A stretch of 64,000 nt of DNA from Xanthobacteraceae bacterium (lineage in GTDB: Bacteria > Pseudomonadota > Alphaproteobacteria > Rhizobiales > Xanthobacteraceae). A model generated the notes under the pieces. It saw only the letters and a program-made list of their open reading frames with translations, searched no databases and was not told where the DNA came from. Both the position numbers and the translations under genes were made by a program. Each line of letters begins with the position of its first letter. The stretch's first letter is position 1. Shown here piece after piece: positions 18,247-27,971 of the stretch. The DNA lies in the NCBI GenBank assembly GCA_031291475.1, contig JARLIY010000076.1, forward strand, positions 48,708 through 112,707. The letters are read 5' to 3'.

Positions 18247-19680
18247 ATGGCGCAAAACAGCAAAGAACTGACACCGGAGTTTTGCGTGATCGGGGCCGGC
18301 CCAGGCGGGCTTGCTGTGGCCGCCGTCGCCGCGGCTTTCGACGCCCCGGCGGTGCTGATCGAAAAGGGCCGCATGGGCGGTGCGAACCTCAACGACGGCG
18401 GCGTGCGGGCGCGGGCACTGGCCGTGGCGGCCCAACGCGCTTACATCGCGCGCAGCAACGCGCGCTTCGGCATCAAAACCGGGCGCATCAGCATCGATAT
18501 GCCAGCGGTCAATGCCGGTGTGCGCGAAACCGTCGGCGCGCTGACCCCGAACGCGGCGCGTCACCGCCTCGCCGGCCTCGGCGTCAATGTCATCGAAGGC
18601 GCCGCGCGCTTTACCGATCCGCGCACCGTCACCGTCGGTGAATATGTCATCAAGGCTCACCGCTTCGTCATCGCCACCGGCTCGTCGCCGGTCATCCCGG
18701 CGATTCCGGGCCTTGCCGTCACGCCGCATCTCACCGAGGAGACGGTCTTCCAGCTTCGCGAAGTGCCGCGCCATTTGATCGTCATCGGCGCCGGCCCGGT
18801 CGGCCTCGAACTCGCGCAGGCATTTCGCCGGTTCGGCTCCGAGGTCACCGTGCTGGAAGCGGCAACGCCGCTTGCCGGCGCCGACCCCGAAGTCGCGGCC
18901 GTGGTGCTGCACGCGCTGACGCGCGAGGGCATCGAACTGCGCAGCGGCGTTGAGGTCGCGAAAGTCGGTCGGGCGTTGGCCAAAGTGCAGGTGACGCTCG
19001 CCAGCGAAACCGGTACGGACACGATCGAGGGTTCGTACCTGCTGGTGACGGCGGGCCGGCGGCCGGACATCGACGATCTCAACCTCGACGCCGCCAAAAT
19101 CCGCACCGATGAGCACGGCCTCGTCCTCGACCGGTCGCTACGCACCACCAACAAACGCGTCTTCGCCGTCGGCGACGTCGCCGGCGGCCCGAATTACACC
19201 CACGTCGCGCATTACCACGCCGGGCTAGTCGTCCGGCGCGTACTGTTTGGCGCACCGATCCGGATCGATCATGAGACGATCCCGTGGGTGACCTATACCG
19301 ACCCGGAGCTGGCCCAGGTCGGCATGCTCGAACAGGAGGCGCGCGCTCATTCCGGCGTCATCCGCGTCCTGCGCTGGCCCTACCGCGAGAACGACCGCGC
19401 GCAGATCGAGCACGCGACCGAGGGTCACATCAAGATCGTCACCGACCGCGCGGGCGAAGTCCTCGGCGCCGCCATCGTCGGCCCGCGTGCCGCCGAATCG
19501 ATCAATGCCTGGACCTTGGCGGTGGGCCAGAGGCTCAATATCCAGGCGCTTGCCGGTCTCGTTGTTCCCTATCCGAGCTACGCCGAGGTGGGAAAACGCG
19601 CCGCCATCACCTACTTTACCCACGGTTTGACGAGGCCGCGGACGCGTCGCATCATGGGGTGGTTGCGTCGTCGGCGTTGA
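18247..19680 (+). CDS. class I pyridine nucleotide-disulfide oxidoreductase homologue lacking the redox cysteines
   Basis: Flavoprotein of 477 aa with an FAD-binding GAGPGG (residues 16-21), an NAD(P)H-binding GAGPVGLELAQAF and the second FAD motif AVGDVAGGP, followed by a dimerisation domain. The family redox motif GGxCLNxxC reads GGANLNDGG here: both cysteines are replaced (Asn47 and Gly52). The C-terminal HPxxxE motif reads YPSYAE. It therefore cannot act as a disulfide reductase and may be an NAD(P)H oxidase, quinone reductase or sensor. The kinase gene follows 17 bases later and may be in the same operon. Confidence 0.9.
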   Translation: MAQNSKELTPEFCVIGAGPGGLAVAAVAAAFDAPAVLIEKGRMGGANLNDGGVRARALAVAAQRAYIARSNARFGIKTGRISIDMPAVNAGVRETVGALTPNAARHRLAGLGVNVIEGAARFTDPRTVTVGEYVIKAHRFVIATGSSPVIPAIPGLAVTPHLTEETVFQLREVPRHLIVIGAGPVGLELAQAFRRFGSEVTVLEAATPLAGADPEVAAVVLHALTREGIELRSGVEVAKVGRALAKVQVTLASETGTDTIEGSYLLVTAGRRPDIDDLNLDAAKIRTDEHGLVLDRSLRTTNKRVFAVGDVAGGPNYTHVAHYHAGLVVRRVLFGAPIRIDHETIPWVTYTDPELAQVGMLEQEARAHSGVIRVLRWPYRENDRAQIEHATEGHIKIVTDRAGEVLGAAIVGPRAAESINAWTLAVGQRLNIQALAGLVVPYPSYAEVGKRAAITYFTHGLTRPRTRRIMGWLRRRR

Positions 19681-19697
19681 CGCATAAGGCCTAGCAG

Positions 19698-21170
19698 ATG
19701 AGCGATGCTGCCGCTGCGCGGACCCAGCCGGTCCGCGCGCCACGCTTTGGGCTTTCGGGAAAGCTCCTTGTATTCACGATCCTGTTCGTGATGCTCGGGG
19801 AAGTGCTGATCTATGTGCCGCTGGTCGCCAATTTCCGCGTGAACTGGCTGAACGATCGCCTGGCCAGCGCCCGCACCGCAGCCCTCGTGCTCGACGCCGC
19901 GCCGAACGGCATGGTGTCGGAGAGCCTCGCCAAGCAAATCCTGGATTCGATCGGCGCCCGCGCCGTCGCCATGAAGATGGGAACGCAACGCCGCTTGCTC
20001 GCGGTCGGCGATGCGCCGCCGCCGATCAACAACGACTTCGACATGCGTAACGTCTACACGTTCGATTCGATCATCGACGCTTTCATGCTGATGTTCGACA
20101 ACCATACGGCCAAGAAGGTGATGCGCGTCGTCGGACCGGCGCCGATGGGCGGCGACTACATCGAAATCGTCATGAACGAGCAACCGTTGCGCAAGGCGCT
20201 GCTGCGTTACTCGGTCGACCTGTTGCTGATCTCGCTGCTGATCTCCGGCCTCACCGCGGCGCTGGTTTATCTGACGCTGCACTACACCTTCGTGCGCCCG
20301 ATGCGCCGGGTCACCGCCAATATGATGGCGTTCCGCGCCGACCCGGAGAACGCCGACCGCATCATCGTGCCTTCGGCGCGCGCCGACGAGATCGGCGTCG
20401 CCGAGCGCGAGCTTGCGACCATGCAGGCCGAACTCGCCTCGATGCTGCATCAGAAGAACCGGCTTGCCGCGCTCGGGCTCGCGGTGTCGAAGATCAACCA
20501 CGATTTGCGCAACCTGCTCGGCTCGGCGCAGCTCATTTCCGACCGGCTGCTCAGCCTACCCGATCCGAACGTGCAGCGTTTCGCGCCCAAGCTCGTTCGC
20601 GCGCTCGAGCGCGCCATCGCCTTGTGCCAATCAACGTTATCCTACGGCCGCGTTCAGGAGCCGCCGCCGGAACGAAGGCCGATCCTGCTCGAGCCGCTGG
20701 TCGAGGAGGTCCACGAGACGCTCGGGCTTCCCGCCGATACGCCGATCCGCTGGATCAGCGCGGTCGAGCGCGGGCTGACGGTGGAGGCCGACTACGACCA
20801 GCTCTTCCGCATCCTGCTCAACCTCGCGCGCAACGCCGTGCAGGCGCTGGAAAGCCGCGCCTCGCGCGACCCCGGCCGCGACCAGATCCGCATCACCGGC
20901 CGGCGCGAAGGCGCGGTGGTGGTGATCGAGGTATCCGACACCGGGCCCGGCTTCTCCGACAAGGCACAGGCGCATCTGTTCGAAGCGTTCCAGGGCTCGA
21001 CCCGCAGCGGCGGCACCGGGCTTGGGCTTGTCATCGCCGCCGAACTGGTGCGCGCGCATGGCGGCGAGATCCGCCTGGTCGAGGGCACCATCGGCGCCAC
21101 ATTTCGCCTGACCATTCCCGATCGCGCAGTCGAGTTGAGCGCCCACCGCGGCGCCCGCGCGCAGGCGTGA
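19698..21170 (+). CDS. sensor histidine kinase (HAMP, HisKA, HATPase), orphan
   Basis: Membrane kinase of 490 aa: a first membrane helix near residues 20-42, a periplasmic loop of about 130 residues, a second helix near 172-195 and a HAMP segment, then HisKA with the phospho-accepting His in SKINHDLRNLLGS and an ATPase domain with VSDTGPGFSD and GGTGLGLVIA. No response regulator is adjacent, so the partner is elsewhere. It sits close behind the flavoprotein gene, suggesting a link to redox or envelope sensing, which is inference. Confidence 0.92.
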   Translation: MSDAAAARTQPVRAPRFGLSGKLLVFTILFVMLGEVLIYVPLVANFRVNWLNDRLASARTAALVLDAAPNGMVSESLAKQILDSIGARAVAMKMGTQRRLLAVGDAPPPINNDFDMRNVYTFDSIIDAFMLMFDNHTAKKVMRVVGPAPMGGDYIEIVMNEQPLRKALLRYSVDLLLISLLISGLTAALVYLTLHYTFVRPMRRVTANMMAFRADPENADRIIVPSARADEIGVAERELATMQAELASMLHQKNRLAALGLAVSKINHDLRNLLGSAQLISDRLLSLPDPNVQRFAPKLVRALERAIALCQSTLSYGRVQEPPPERRPILLEPLVEEVHETLGLPADTPIRWISAVERGLTVEADYDQLFRILLNLARNAVQALESRASRDPGRDQIRITGRREGAVVVIEVSDTGPGFSDKAQAHLFEAFQGSTRSGGTGLGLVIAAELVRAHGGEIRLVEGTIGATFRLTIPDRAVELSAHRGARAQA

Positions 21171-21171
21171 C

Positions 21172-22305
21172 TCAGCGCAATCCCGCCTGTTGCACCAGCG
21201 GGAAGGTCTCCGCCTTGAATTGCCGCATGTCTTCGAGGTAGCGCGGCCATGACAGCACGATGCCGTCGAAGCCGGCGCGTTCGAGCAGCGCCAGGCCGTC
21301 AACGACCTGCTCCTTGGTCCCGATCAGCGGATAGCCGGCCCAGCCGGCGATGAAATGCTGCTTGAGCGTTTGCAGCGCAGGCGCCGGGATCGACAGCGAG
21401 TTGAGCCCCATGATGTTGACGAGGTTCTCGACGCCCTCCCAATCGCCATTCTTGAACACGCAGTCTTCATAGGTTGCGCGCGCCTCGGCTTCGCTGTCGC
21501 CCTGGAAGATATAGGCGTTGGTCCACACCTGGATTTCGCGCTTGCATTCTTCCCAAGCGGTCTTGCGCGATGCGTCGACGCGCGCCTTTACGGCCTCGAA
21601 ATCGTGAGCATCGAGATTGATGAAGTTGACGTCGGCGTGGCGCGCGGCGAATTCGCGGCCCTTGGGAGAGGCACCCGCGCTCATGATCGCCGGATGCGGC
21701 TTCTGCACCGGCTTCGGCGCGATGATCGCGCGCTTGACCTGGTAGAATTTGCCGTCGAAGTCGAACTCGTCCTCGCTGGTCCACAGCCGCTTGATGATTT
21801 CGAGCCATTCGACGGCCATGTCGTAGCGGGTATCGTGTTCGAGGAGCGGCGCGCCGAACATCTCGATTTCCGGCCGGTACCAGCCGGTGACGACGTTTAG
21901 CGTGAAGCGGCCGCCGCCGATATGATCGATGGTGGCGGCCTGCTTGGCGGCCATGACCGGATGCATGGTCGGCACGTGCGAGGTGGCGAAGACGCCGCAA
22001 TTCCTGGTCAGCGCGCTCATCGCCGCCGCCCAGGTGAAGCACTCGAAACCCTCGCCGTTGAAGTTGGTGGTGCCGCCGAAACCCTTCCAGCGCCCCACCG
22101 GCACGATGGCTTCGAACGTCATCTCGTCCGCCAGCCGCGCCAGCGCCAGCGAGCTTTCCCACTTGGCCTGCAAGATGCCCTCGATCGACGCCATGGTGGC
22201 GCCGCCGCTTAAGTTGCTGCAAAAGGTGCCGAGCTTGAGCTTGCGGTCGTTGAACAGCGGATTGCTGGCCTCACGCAGCTGATCAGTCCTGCTCCGCGCA
22301 CCCAT
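21172..22305 (-). CDS. LLM-class flavin-dependent oxidoreductase
   Basis: Luciferase-like TIM-barrel monooxygenase of 377 aa using reduced FMN. The opening NPLFNDRKLKLGTFCSNLSG is typical of the alkanesulfonate/dimethylsulfone monooxygenase branch. GGGRFTLNVVTGWYRPEIEMFG carries the classic flavin-site segment in shorter form. The start at 22305 is preceded by GGGAGG on the minus strand. Substrate is unknown. The stop lies two bases from the convergent kinase stop. It diverges from the SDR gene, with only 47 bases for both promoters. Confidence 0.9.
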   Translation of the reverse strand: MGARSRTDQLREASNPLFNDRKLKLGTFCSNLSGGATMASIEGILQAKWESSLALARLADEMTFEAIVPVGRWKGFGGTTNFNGEGFECFTWAAAMSALTRNCGVFATSHVPTMHPVMAAKQAATIDHIGGGRFTLNVVTGWYRPEIEMFGAPLLEHDTRYDMAVEWLEIIKRLWTSEDEFDFDGKFYQVKRAIIAPKPVQKPHPAIMSAGASPKGREFAARHADVNFINLDAHDFEAVKARVDASRKTAWEECKREIQVWTNAYIFQGDSEAEARATYEDCVFKNGDWEGVENLVNIMGLNSLSIPAPALQTLKQHFIAGWAGYPLIGTKEQVVDGLALLERAGFDGIVLSWPRYLEDMRQFKAETFPLVQQAGLR

Positions 22306-22352
22306 TTCGCAGTCCTCCCACCAACATTTGCGTTTGTTGTAGTATTCCTAGA

Positions 22353-23186
22353 ATGCCAACCAATCCGCCACAATACGGAAAGCGTGCTGAGAGCGAGGAA
22401 CTGCCGCTCGCGGGCCGAGTCGTCATCGTCACCGGCGGCGGTCGCGGGCTCGGCCGCGCCATGACGCTTGGGCTTGTGCAGGCCGGGGCCGCCGTGTTGG
22501 CGACGGCGGGACGCGAACAGGGCGAGGTCGAACGCGTCGCCGCCGAGGCCGCTACGGCCGGCGCGCCGGACCGCGTCCTGCCCATCCTTGCCGACGTGAC
22601 CAGGGAGGAAGACTGCCGGCGTATCGTCGCCACGGCGCTCGATCGTTTCGGCCGACTCGACCTCCTGGTCAACAACGCCGGACGCGGCATGAAATACGTC
22701 AGCGAAAAGTTCATGACCGAACCGACGCGCTTCTGGGAAACGGCGCCCGATGCCTGGCGTCTGGTGATCGATACCAACGTGGTCGGGCCCTTCCTGATGG
22801 CGCGCGCCGCGGTGCCGCCGATGCTGGACGCGGGCTGGGGCCGGATCGTCAACATCTCGATGAACGCCGAGACCATGCGGCGGCGCGGCTTTTCACCTTA
22901 CGGTCCGTCCAAGGCGGCGCTGGAATCGGCGACCATCATCTGGGCGCAGGACCTCGCCGGCTCCGGCGTCACCGTCAACACGCTGCTGCCGGGCGGGGCG
23001 ACGCTGACCGGAATGATTCCGGCGAGTTTCCCGGATCGGCTGCGCGCCACATTGCTCGACCCCGCGATCATGGTGCCGCCGCTATTGTGGCTGGCGAGCG
23101 CCAAGTCCGACGGGGTAACGGGGCGACGCTTCGTCGCCGTCAACTGGCGGGAAGACAGTCCCGAGGCGGCGGCGGCCGGCTGGTAG
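22353..23186 (+). CDS. short-chain dehydrogenase/reductase
   Basis: Classical SDR of 277 aa with NAD(P)-binding TGGGRGLGRA near residue 30, NNAGRG, the catalytic Ser in IVNISMN and the YGPSK active-site motif all intact. It reduces or oxidises an unknown alcohol or ketone. A C-terminal extension SDGVTGRRFVAVNW is usual for this subgroup. The gene is divergent from the LLM oxidoreductase and may serve the same pathway. Confidence 0.92.
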   Translation: MPTNPPQYGKRAESEELPLAGRVVIVTGGGRGLGRAMTLGLVQAGAAVLATAGREQGEVERVAAEAATAGAPDRVLPILADVTREEDCRRIVATALDRFGRLDLLVNNAGRGMKYVSEKFMTEPTRFWETAPDAWRLVIDTNVVGPFLMARAAVPPMLDAGWGRIVNISMNAETMRRRGFSPYGPSKAALESATIIWAQDLAGSGVTVNTLLPGGATLTGMIPASFPDRLRATLLDPAIMVPPLLWLASAKSDGVTGRRFVAVNWREDSPEAAAAGW

Positions 23187-23293
23187 GCACGTCCGCCGCC
23201 ATCTGCCGCGGCCGCGACCGATGGCGCTGGCAATCTTTGCGGCGCAACATATGTGTCCTACACTTTCGGTTACGTCGATCCGGAGAAACCGCT

Positions 23294-25063
23294 ATGGCGG
23301 AGAGCCAGTCGCGTAGGCTCGCAGCTATCCTGGCCGCCGATATCGCCGGCTACAGCGCCCTCATGGGTTCCGACGAAGCGCGCACGGTCACGGACCTTAA
23401 GGGCCATCAGGCCGTCGTGCTACCGATGGTGGGCAACTTCGGCGGACGCATCATCGATACCGCCGGCGACGGCATATTGGCCGAGTTCGCCAGCGTCGTG
23501 AACGCCGTCGAATGCGCGGTCGCCATTCAACGGGCGATGGCCGAGCGCAACACCGCCGTCGACCCCAAGCGACGCATGCAGTTTCGCATCGGCATCAACC
23601 TCGGCGACGTCATCTATGACGAGAACCGCATTTTCGGCGACGGCATCAACATCGCGGCGCGGCTGGAGGGAATAGCCACACCGGGCGGAATTTGCGTCTC
23701 CGCAAAGGTCCGCGATGAAATCGACGGGAAAATAAATTTTGCCTATGAAGACATGGGCGATCGCCAGCTCAAGAACATCGCGCGGCCGGTGCGGGTCTAC
23801 GGCATCCGCCTTGACGCCGCTCCCGCCGCTCCCGCGCATTCGGCGCAAACGACGGCGGCGGCCGAAAAACCCGACGATAAGCCATCGATCGCCGTTTTGC
23901 CGTTCACCAATATGTCGGGCGATCCGGAACAGGAGTATTTCTCCGACGGCATCAGCGAAGACATCATCACCGATCTGTCGAAGATCGCCGGCTTGACGGT
24001 TATCGCGCGTAATTCGAGCTTCACCTATAAGGGCCGCTCGGTCGACGTTCGCACGGTCGGCCGCGAACTCTCGGTGCGTTCGGTCCTCGAAGGCTCGATC
24101 CGCCGTGCCGGACAGCGGGTGCGGATCACGGCACAGCTGATCGACGCCGCAACCGGCGCACATGTCTGGGCCGAGCGCTATGACCGCGATCTGACCGACA
24201 TTTTCGAGGTTCAGGACGACGTCACGCGTCGAATCGTTGGCGCGCTCAAAGTCACGCTGACCCCAGCCGAAAACGCACACCTTACCAGCAGCGGCACTTC
24301 CAATATCGATGCTTACGACAGCGCGCTTCGTGGACGCGAGCTTTTGCTTGGGAACCGCAAGAACCGCGATACGTTCGAGCAGGCGAAAGCCTGCTTTCTC
24401 CAGGCGATCGAACTCGATCCGAACTATGCGCAAGCTATTGCCGGGCTCGGTTTTGCGTACATGTTCGACTACCAGAACCGGTGGAGCGGCGATCCCGACA
24501 GCTCGCTGCCGCTTGCCAAGCGATATGCTGAACGGGCGATCGAAAAGAACCCGAAAGAACCGCTGGCGCGCGTGGTTGCGGCGGTGGCCGCAACATTCAG
24601 CAGGGACCTCGATGAGGCGAAGTCGCAGATCGAGGTGGCGCTGTTGCTCAATCCGAATTTCGCAATGGCCTACAACGTCCTCGGCACCCTGCGCAGTTAT
24701 GCGGGACAGCCGTTGGAGGCAATCCCGGTGATCGAGCATGCGATGCGTCTCGATCCCGCTTTCAATGCGCAATATCTCCACTTCCTCGGCATGGCGCACC
24801 TGCTTGCCGGCAATTACGAAAAAGCGGCGGCCTTGCTGCGGCAGCGCATTGTCCTCGTGCCCGAGACGGATTTTTCACGCTCCGCGCTCGCCTCCGCTCT
24901 CGGTCATCTCGGCGAGATCGACGAAGCCCGTCGCGTCTGGGGCGAGCTCAAAAAGCTCAATCCGAAATACTCGTTCAGCGAACATTTCAGCCGGCTTCCT
25001 TTCAAAAAGGAAGAGGACGTCAGGCACATCGCCGAAGGACTCGCCAAAGCCGGCCTGGATTGA
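23294..25063 (+). CDS. class III adenylate/guanylate cyclase with TolB-like and TPR domains
   Basis: Soluble protein of 589 aa. Residues 5-175 form the class III cyclase domain, with metal-binding Asp16 (AADIAGYS) and Asp59 (DTAGDGI) and the transition-state Asn/Arg in GDGINIAARLEG. Residues 195-330 form a TolB-like domain (IAVLPFTNMSGDPEQEYFSD), and the rest are tetratricopeptide repeats. This layout is common in rhizobia and its inputs are mostly unknown. The ATG at 23294 follows GGAG. A longer frame from 23087 overlaps the SDR gene and was rejected. Confidence 0.93.
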   Translation: MAESQSRRLAAILAADIAGYSALMGSDEARTVTDLKGHQAVVLPMVGNFGGRIIDTAGDGILAEFASVVNAVECAVAIQRAMAERNTAVDPKRRMQFRIGINLGDVIYDENRIFGDGINIAARLEGIATPGGICVSAKVRDEIDGKINFAYEDMGDRQLKNIARPVRVYGIRLDAAPAAPAHSAQTTAAAEKPDDKPSIAVLPFTNMSGDPEQEYFSDGISEDIITDLSKIAGLTVIARNSSFTYKGRSVDVRTVGRELSVRSVLEGSIRRAGQRVRITAQLIDAATGAHVWAERYDRDLTDIFEVQDDVTRRIVGALKVTLTPAENAHLTSSGTSNIDAYDSALRGRELLLGNRKNRDTFEQAKACFLQAIELDPNYAQAIAGLGFAYMFDYQNRWSGDPDSSLPLAKRYAERAIEKNPKEPLARVVAAVAATFSRDLDEAKSQIEVALLLNPNFAMAYNVLGTLRSYAGQPLEAIPVIEHAMRLDPAFNAQYLHFLGMAHLLAGNYEKAAALLRQRIVLVPETDFSRSALASALGHLGEIDEARRVWGELKKLNPKYSFSEHFSRLPFKKEEDVRHIAEGLAKAGLD

Positions 25064-25066
25064 AGT

Positions 25067-26521
25067 TTATTCCGGCGGCTGCCAGACCGGCGCGGTCATG
25101 CGGCGCCTGCCGTCCGCCGTTCGCCGCTCGCCCGCGGCCGAAGGAAGTTTATCCCAGAGTTGGCAGGTGACCGGTTTGTGTTTCTGGTCGAGCCCCTCGC
25201 AGTAATTGGTGTATTCGCACACGCGCACGTCGCCACCCTGTCCGAGCCGGATTTTGCGAAACCAGTCGGGATCGGCCAGCGTTTGCCGCGCCGCGCCGAC
25301 GATGTCGCAGACGCCGCGCGCCAGATAGTCCTCGGCCATATCGAAGTTGTGGATGCCGCCGGTGCATACGACCGGCACCTGACTACCGGCGTCGCGCACC
25401 GCCTTGCGGATCGCCGCGGAGGGCTTGGCGTTCCTGCCGAACGGCCCGGTCTCGTCGGAAATGAATTGCGGCATGCATTCGTAGCCGCTGCGACCGGTAT
25501 AAGGATAAGCTGCGGCGCCGATCGCCGGTTGCTTGGCGTCGTCGAATTTGCCGCCGCGCGATAATGAGATGAAATCCGCCCCCGCGCGCGCAAAGGCAAC
25601 GCCGAAATAGCTCGCATCGTCGACGCCGCTGCCGCCGTCGATGCATTCGTCGGCAAGGAAACGGAGACCGACGGCAAAGTTATTGCTCACGTGCTTGCGG
25701 ACCTCGGCAAGGACTTCAAGCGGCAGGCGAACGCGATTCTCGCGCGGGCCGCCGTAACCGTCGGTGCGCGTGTTGGTCCGCGAGAGGAACGACGCCATCG
25801 TGTAAGCGTGCGCGTAATGCAGCTCCACGCCGTCGAAGCCGGCCTCCTCCGCGCGCAGCGCCGCTTCCGCGAACAAACCCGGCAACACCTGCGGCAAGTT
25901 GCGGATGTGCGCGTGCTGCATATCGCTGACGCGTTCGCGATAGCCGAATTGCAGCGCCTCCCATTCGTCCGGTGCGAGAATTTTCTCGACGTTCTGCTCA
26001 CTCATCGCGGACAGGCGGGCGCGCACCTCGGCTTCCGGCAGGCCCGGATCGCCGAGCGCCGCGCGATGCCGGTCGGTCACGGCGAGGAAGCGCTCGAAGA
26101 ATTTCTGCGGCTCGGGGCGGCGGCGGATGACGAGGAAGTCGATGAGCTGGACCAGAAGCCGCGTGCGGCCTTCGCTGGCGCGGCGCACCGTCTCGACCAG
26201 GCGGCGCAGGCCGGGAAGGAAGCGGTCGTGGCCGATGCGCAAAAGCGGCCCGGACGGCACGTCGCGGATGCCGGTCGCCTCGAGCACGATCGCGCCCGGC
26301 ATGCCGCGGGCGAAGCGCTCGTACCAGTCGATGACGTCCTCGGTGACGTAGCCTTCCTCGGTCGCCCGCCACGGCACCATGGCGGGAACCCAGGTCCGCT
26401 GCAAAAGCCGCACCGGGCCGATATCGACCGGCGAGAACAGCCGCGACGCGGCGGCTTCCGCCGCCGACGGGATGCGTCCGGCCGAGGCCTCATACCGGAT
26501 CCGTTGCGGTGGTCGCCACAT
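25067..26521 (-). CDS. NADH:flavin oxidoreductase, Old Yellow Enzyme family
   Basis: FMN-dependent TIM-barrel ene-reductase of 484 aa. The OYE segment GFDGVELHYAHAYTMASFLS, then NTRTDGYGG and ENRVRLPLEVL, and the phosphate-binding VCTGGI near the C-terminus are all present. Whether it reduces enones or demethylates an amine is open, since no C-terminal FeS/NAD domain is present. The stop is three bases from the convergent cyclase stop. The C-terminal region beyond the barrel carries a CNYCE-like Cys pair (CEYTNYCEGLD). Confidence 0.9.
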   Translation of the reverse strand: MWRPPQRIRYEASAGRIPSAAEAAASRLFSPVDIGPVRLLQRTWVPAMVPWRATEEGYVTEDVIDWYERFARGMPGAIVLEATGIRDVPSGPLLRIGHDRFLPGLRRLVETVRRASEGRTRLLVQLIDFLVIRRRPEPQKFFERFLAVTDRHRAALGDPGLPEAEVRARLSAMSEQNVEKILAPDEWEALQFGYRERVSDMQHAHIRNLPQVLPGLFAEAALRAEEAGFDGVELHYAHAYTMASFLSRTNTRTDGYGGPRENRVRLPLEVLAEVRKHVSNNFAVGLRFLADECIDGGSGVDDASYFGVAFARAGADFISLSRGGKFDDAKQPAIGAAAYPYTGRSGYECMPQFISDETGPFGRNAKPSAAIRKAVRDAGSQVPVVCTGGIHNFDMAEDYLARGVCDIVGAARQTLADPDWFRKIRLGQGGDVRVCEYTNYCEGLDQKHKPVTCQLWDKLPSAAGERRTADGRRRMTAPVWQPPE

Positions 26522-26633
26522 CCGCTATTTGCTTTCGATTGTCCCACCTTATACCACATCGCCGGCGCGGCGCGGTCTTAAGCCGGGGCGCGCTTGCCAA
26601 CGGGCGGCGAAGGCTTTAGCTACGCCTTTCGAC

Positions 26634-26710
26634 GCGCCCGTAGCTCAGCTGGATAGAGCACCAGACTACGAATCTGGGGGTCAGGAGTTCGAATCTCTTC
26701 GGGCGCGCCA
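26634..26710 (+). tRNA. tRNA-Arg (anticodon ACG)
   Basis: A 77-base cloverleaf: acceptor GCGCCCG / CGGGCGC, D arm with GCTCAGCTGGATAGAGC, anticodon stem CCAGA / TCTGG with loop CTACGAA (anticodon ACG, to be edited to ICG), T arm GGTTCGAAT-type, discriminator G and an encoded CCA. Confidence 0.97.
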
Positions 26711-26787
26711 AAAATACGAGCTGCCGAAACGGGAGGGAGTAACGGGTGCGCGCATCGGTCTAGCGGCGCGTCTCTGTTAGAACGACA

Positions 26788-27948
26788 ATGACCGACATTC
26801 TCAATCTGCCGCGCCCGGCATGGATGAGCGAGGATCTCGTCCTCCTCGAAGACCAGGCGCGGCGCTTTATCGCCGCCGAATTCGTGCCGCATCTCGATCA
26901 GTGGCACGAGGAGCATTTCTATCCGCGCGAGGTGTGGACCAAAACCGGTCAGGCCGGCCTCCTTTGCGCGGCGATGCCCGAGGAATATGGCGGCGCCGGC
27001 GGCACCTTTGCGCATGAAGCGGTGATCAACCGCGAATATTCGCTGGCTGGCTTCGACACCAGCGGCGCGCCGCTGCATTCCGGCATCGTCGCGCCGTATA
27101 TCCTGCATTACGGCACCGAAGAGCAGAAGCGGCGCTGGCTGCCGAAACTCGCCAACGGCGAAATGGTCGGCGCCATCGCCATGAGCGAGCCGGGCACCGG
27201 CTCCGATCTGCAGGGCGTGCGCACAACCGCGAAGCGATCCGGCAACGGCTACGTGCTCAACGGCTCGAAAACCTTCATCACCAACGGCCAGCACGCCGAC
27301 CTCATCATCGTCGTCGCCAAGACCGATCCGAAGCAGGGCTCCAAGGGTGTCTCGCTGATGGTGGTCGAGACCGACGACGCGCCCGGTTTCCGCCGCGGCC
27401 GCAAGCTGAAAAAGCTCGGCATGGATTCCGCCGACACCTCCGAATTGTTCTTCGAAGAGGTGCCGCTGCCGGCGGAAAGCCTGCTCGGCACCGAGGAAGG
27501 CCAGGGCTTCTACCAGCTGATGAAGGAACTGCCGCAGGAGCGGCTGATTGTGTCGACCCAGGCCGTCGCCATGACCGAGCGGGCGCTCGCTTTGACCGTC
27601 GATTACGTCAAGCAGCGCCAAGCCTTCGGCAAGAAGATCATCGATTTCCAGAATACCCAGTTCGTGCTGGCCGAGTGCAAAAGCGAAGCCACCATCGCCA
27701 AGGTGTTCCTCGATCACTGCATCGAGCGCCACCTCAAGGGCGAGCTCGACACCACCACCGCCTCGATGGCGAAATACTGGCACACCGATCTGCTCGGCAA
27801 GATCGTCGATCGTTGCCTGCAATTGTTCGGCGGCTACGGCTACATGGACGAATATCCGATCTCGCGCATCTATCGCGACGCTCGCGTCATGCGCATATTC
27901 GCCGGCACTAACGAAATCATGAAGCTCCTCATCGCCAGAAGCCTGTAA
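26788..27948 (+). CDS. acyl-CoA dehydrogenase
   Basis: FAD enzyme of 386 aa that introduces the alpha-beta double bond in an acyl-CoA. FAD-site motifs AIAMSEPGTGSDLQG and the C-terminal QLFGGYGYMDEYPISR plus FAGTNEIMK are present. The base at the usual MCAD position (before GTNE) is Ala, so the catalytic Glu is probably Glu264 (AMTERAL), as in isovaleryl- and long-chain types. A VOC dioxygenase-like gene follows 23 bases later, probably in one operon. Confidence 0.94.
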   Translation: MTDILNLPRPAWMSEDLVLLEDQARRFIAAEFVPHLDQWHEEHFYPREVWTKTGQAGLLCAAMPEEYGGAGGTFAHEAVINREYSLAGFDTSGAPLHSGIVAPYILHYGTEEQKRRWLPKLANGEMVGAIAMSEPGTGSDLQGVRTTAKRSGNGYVLNGSKTFITNGQHADLIIVVAKTDPKQGSKGVSLMVVETDDAPGFRRGRKLKKLGMDSADTSELFFEEVPLPAESLLGTEEGQGFYQLMKELPQERLIVSTQAVAMTERALALTVDYVKQRQAFGKKIIDFQNTQFVLAECKSEATIAKVFLDHCIERHLKGELDTTTASMAKYWHTDLLGKIVDRCLQLFGGYGYMDEYPISRIYRDARVMRIFAGTNEIMKLLIARSL

Positions 27949-27971
27949 AATCCGTAAGCGGGTCCCTCGCC

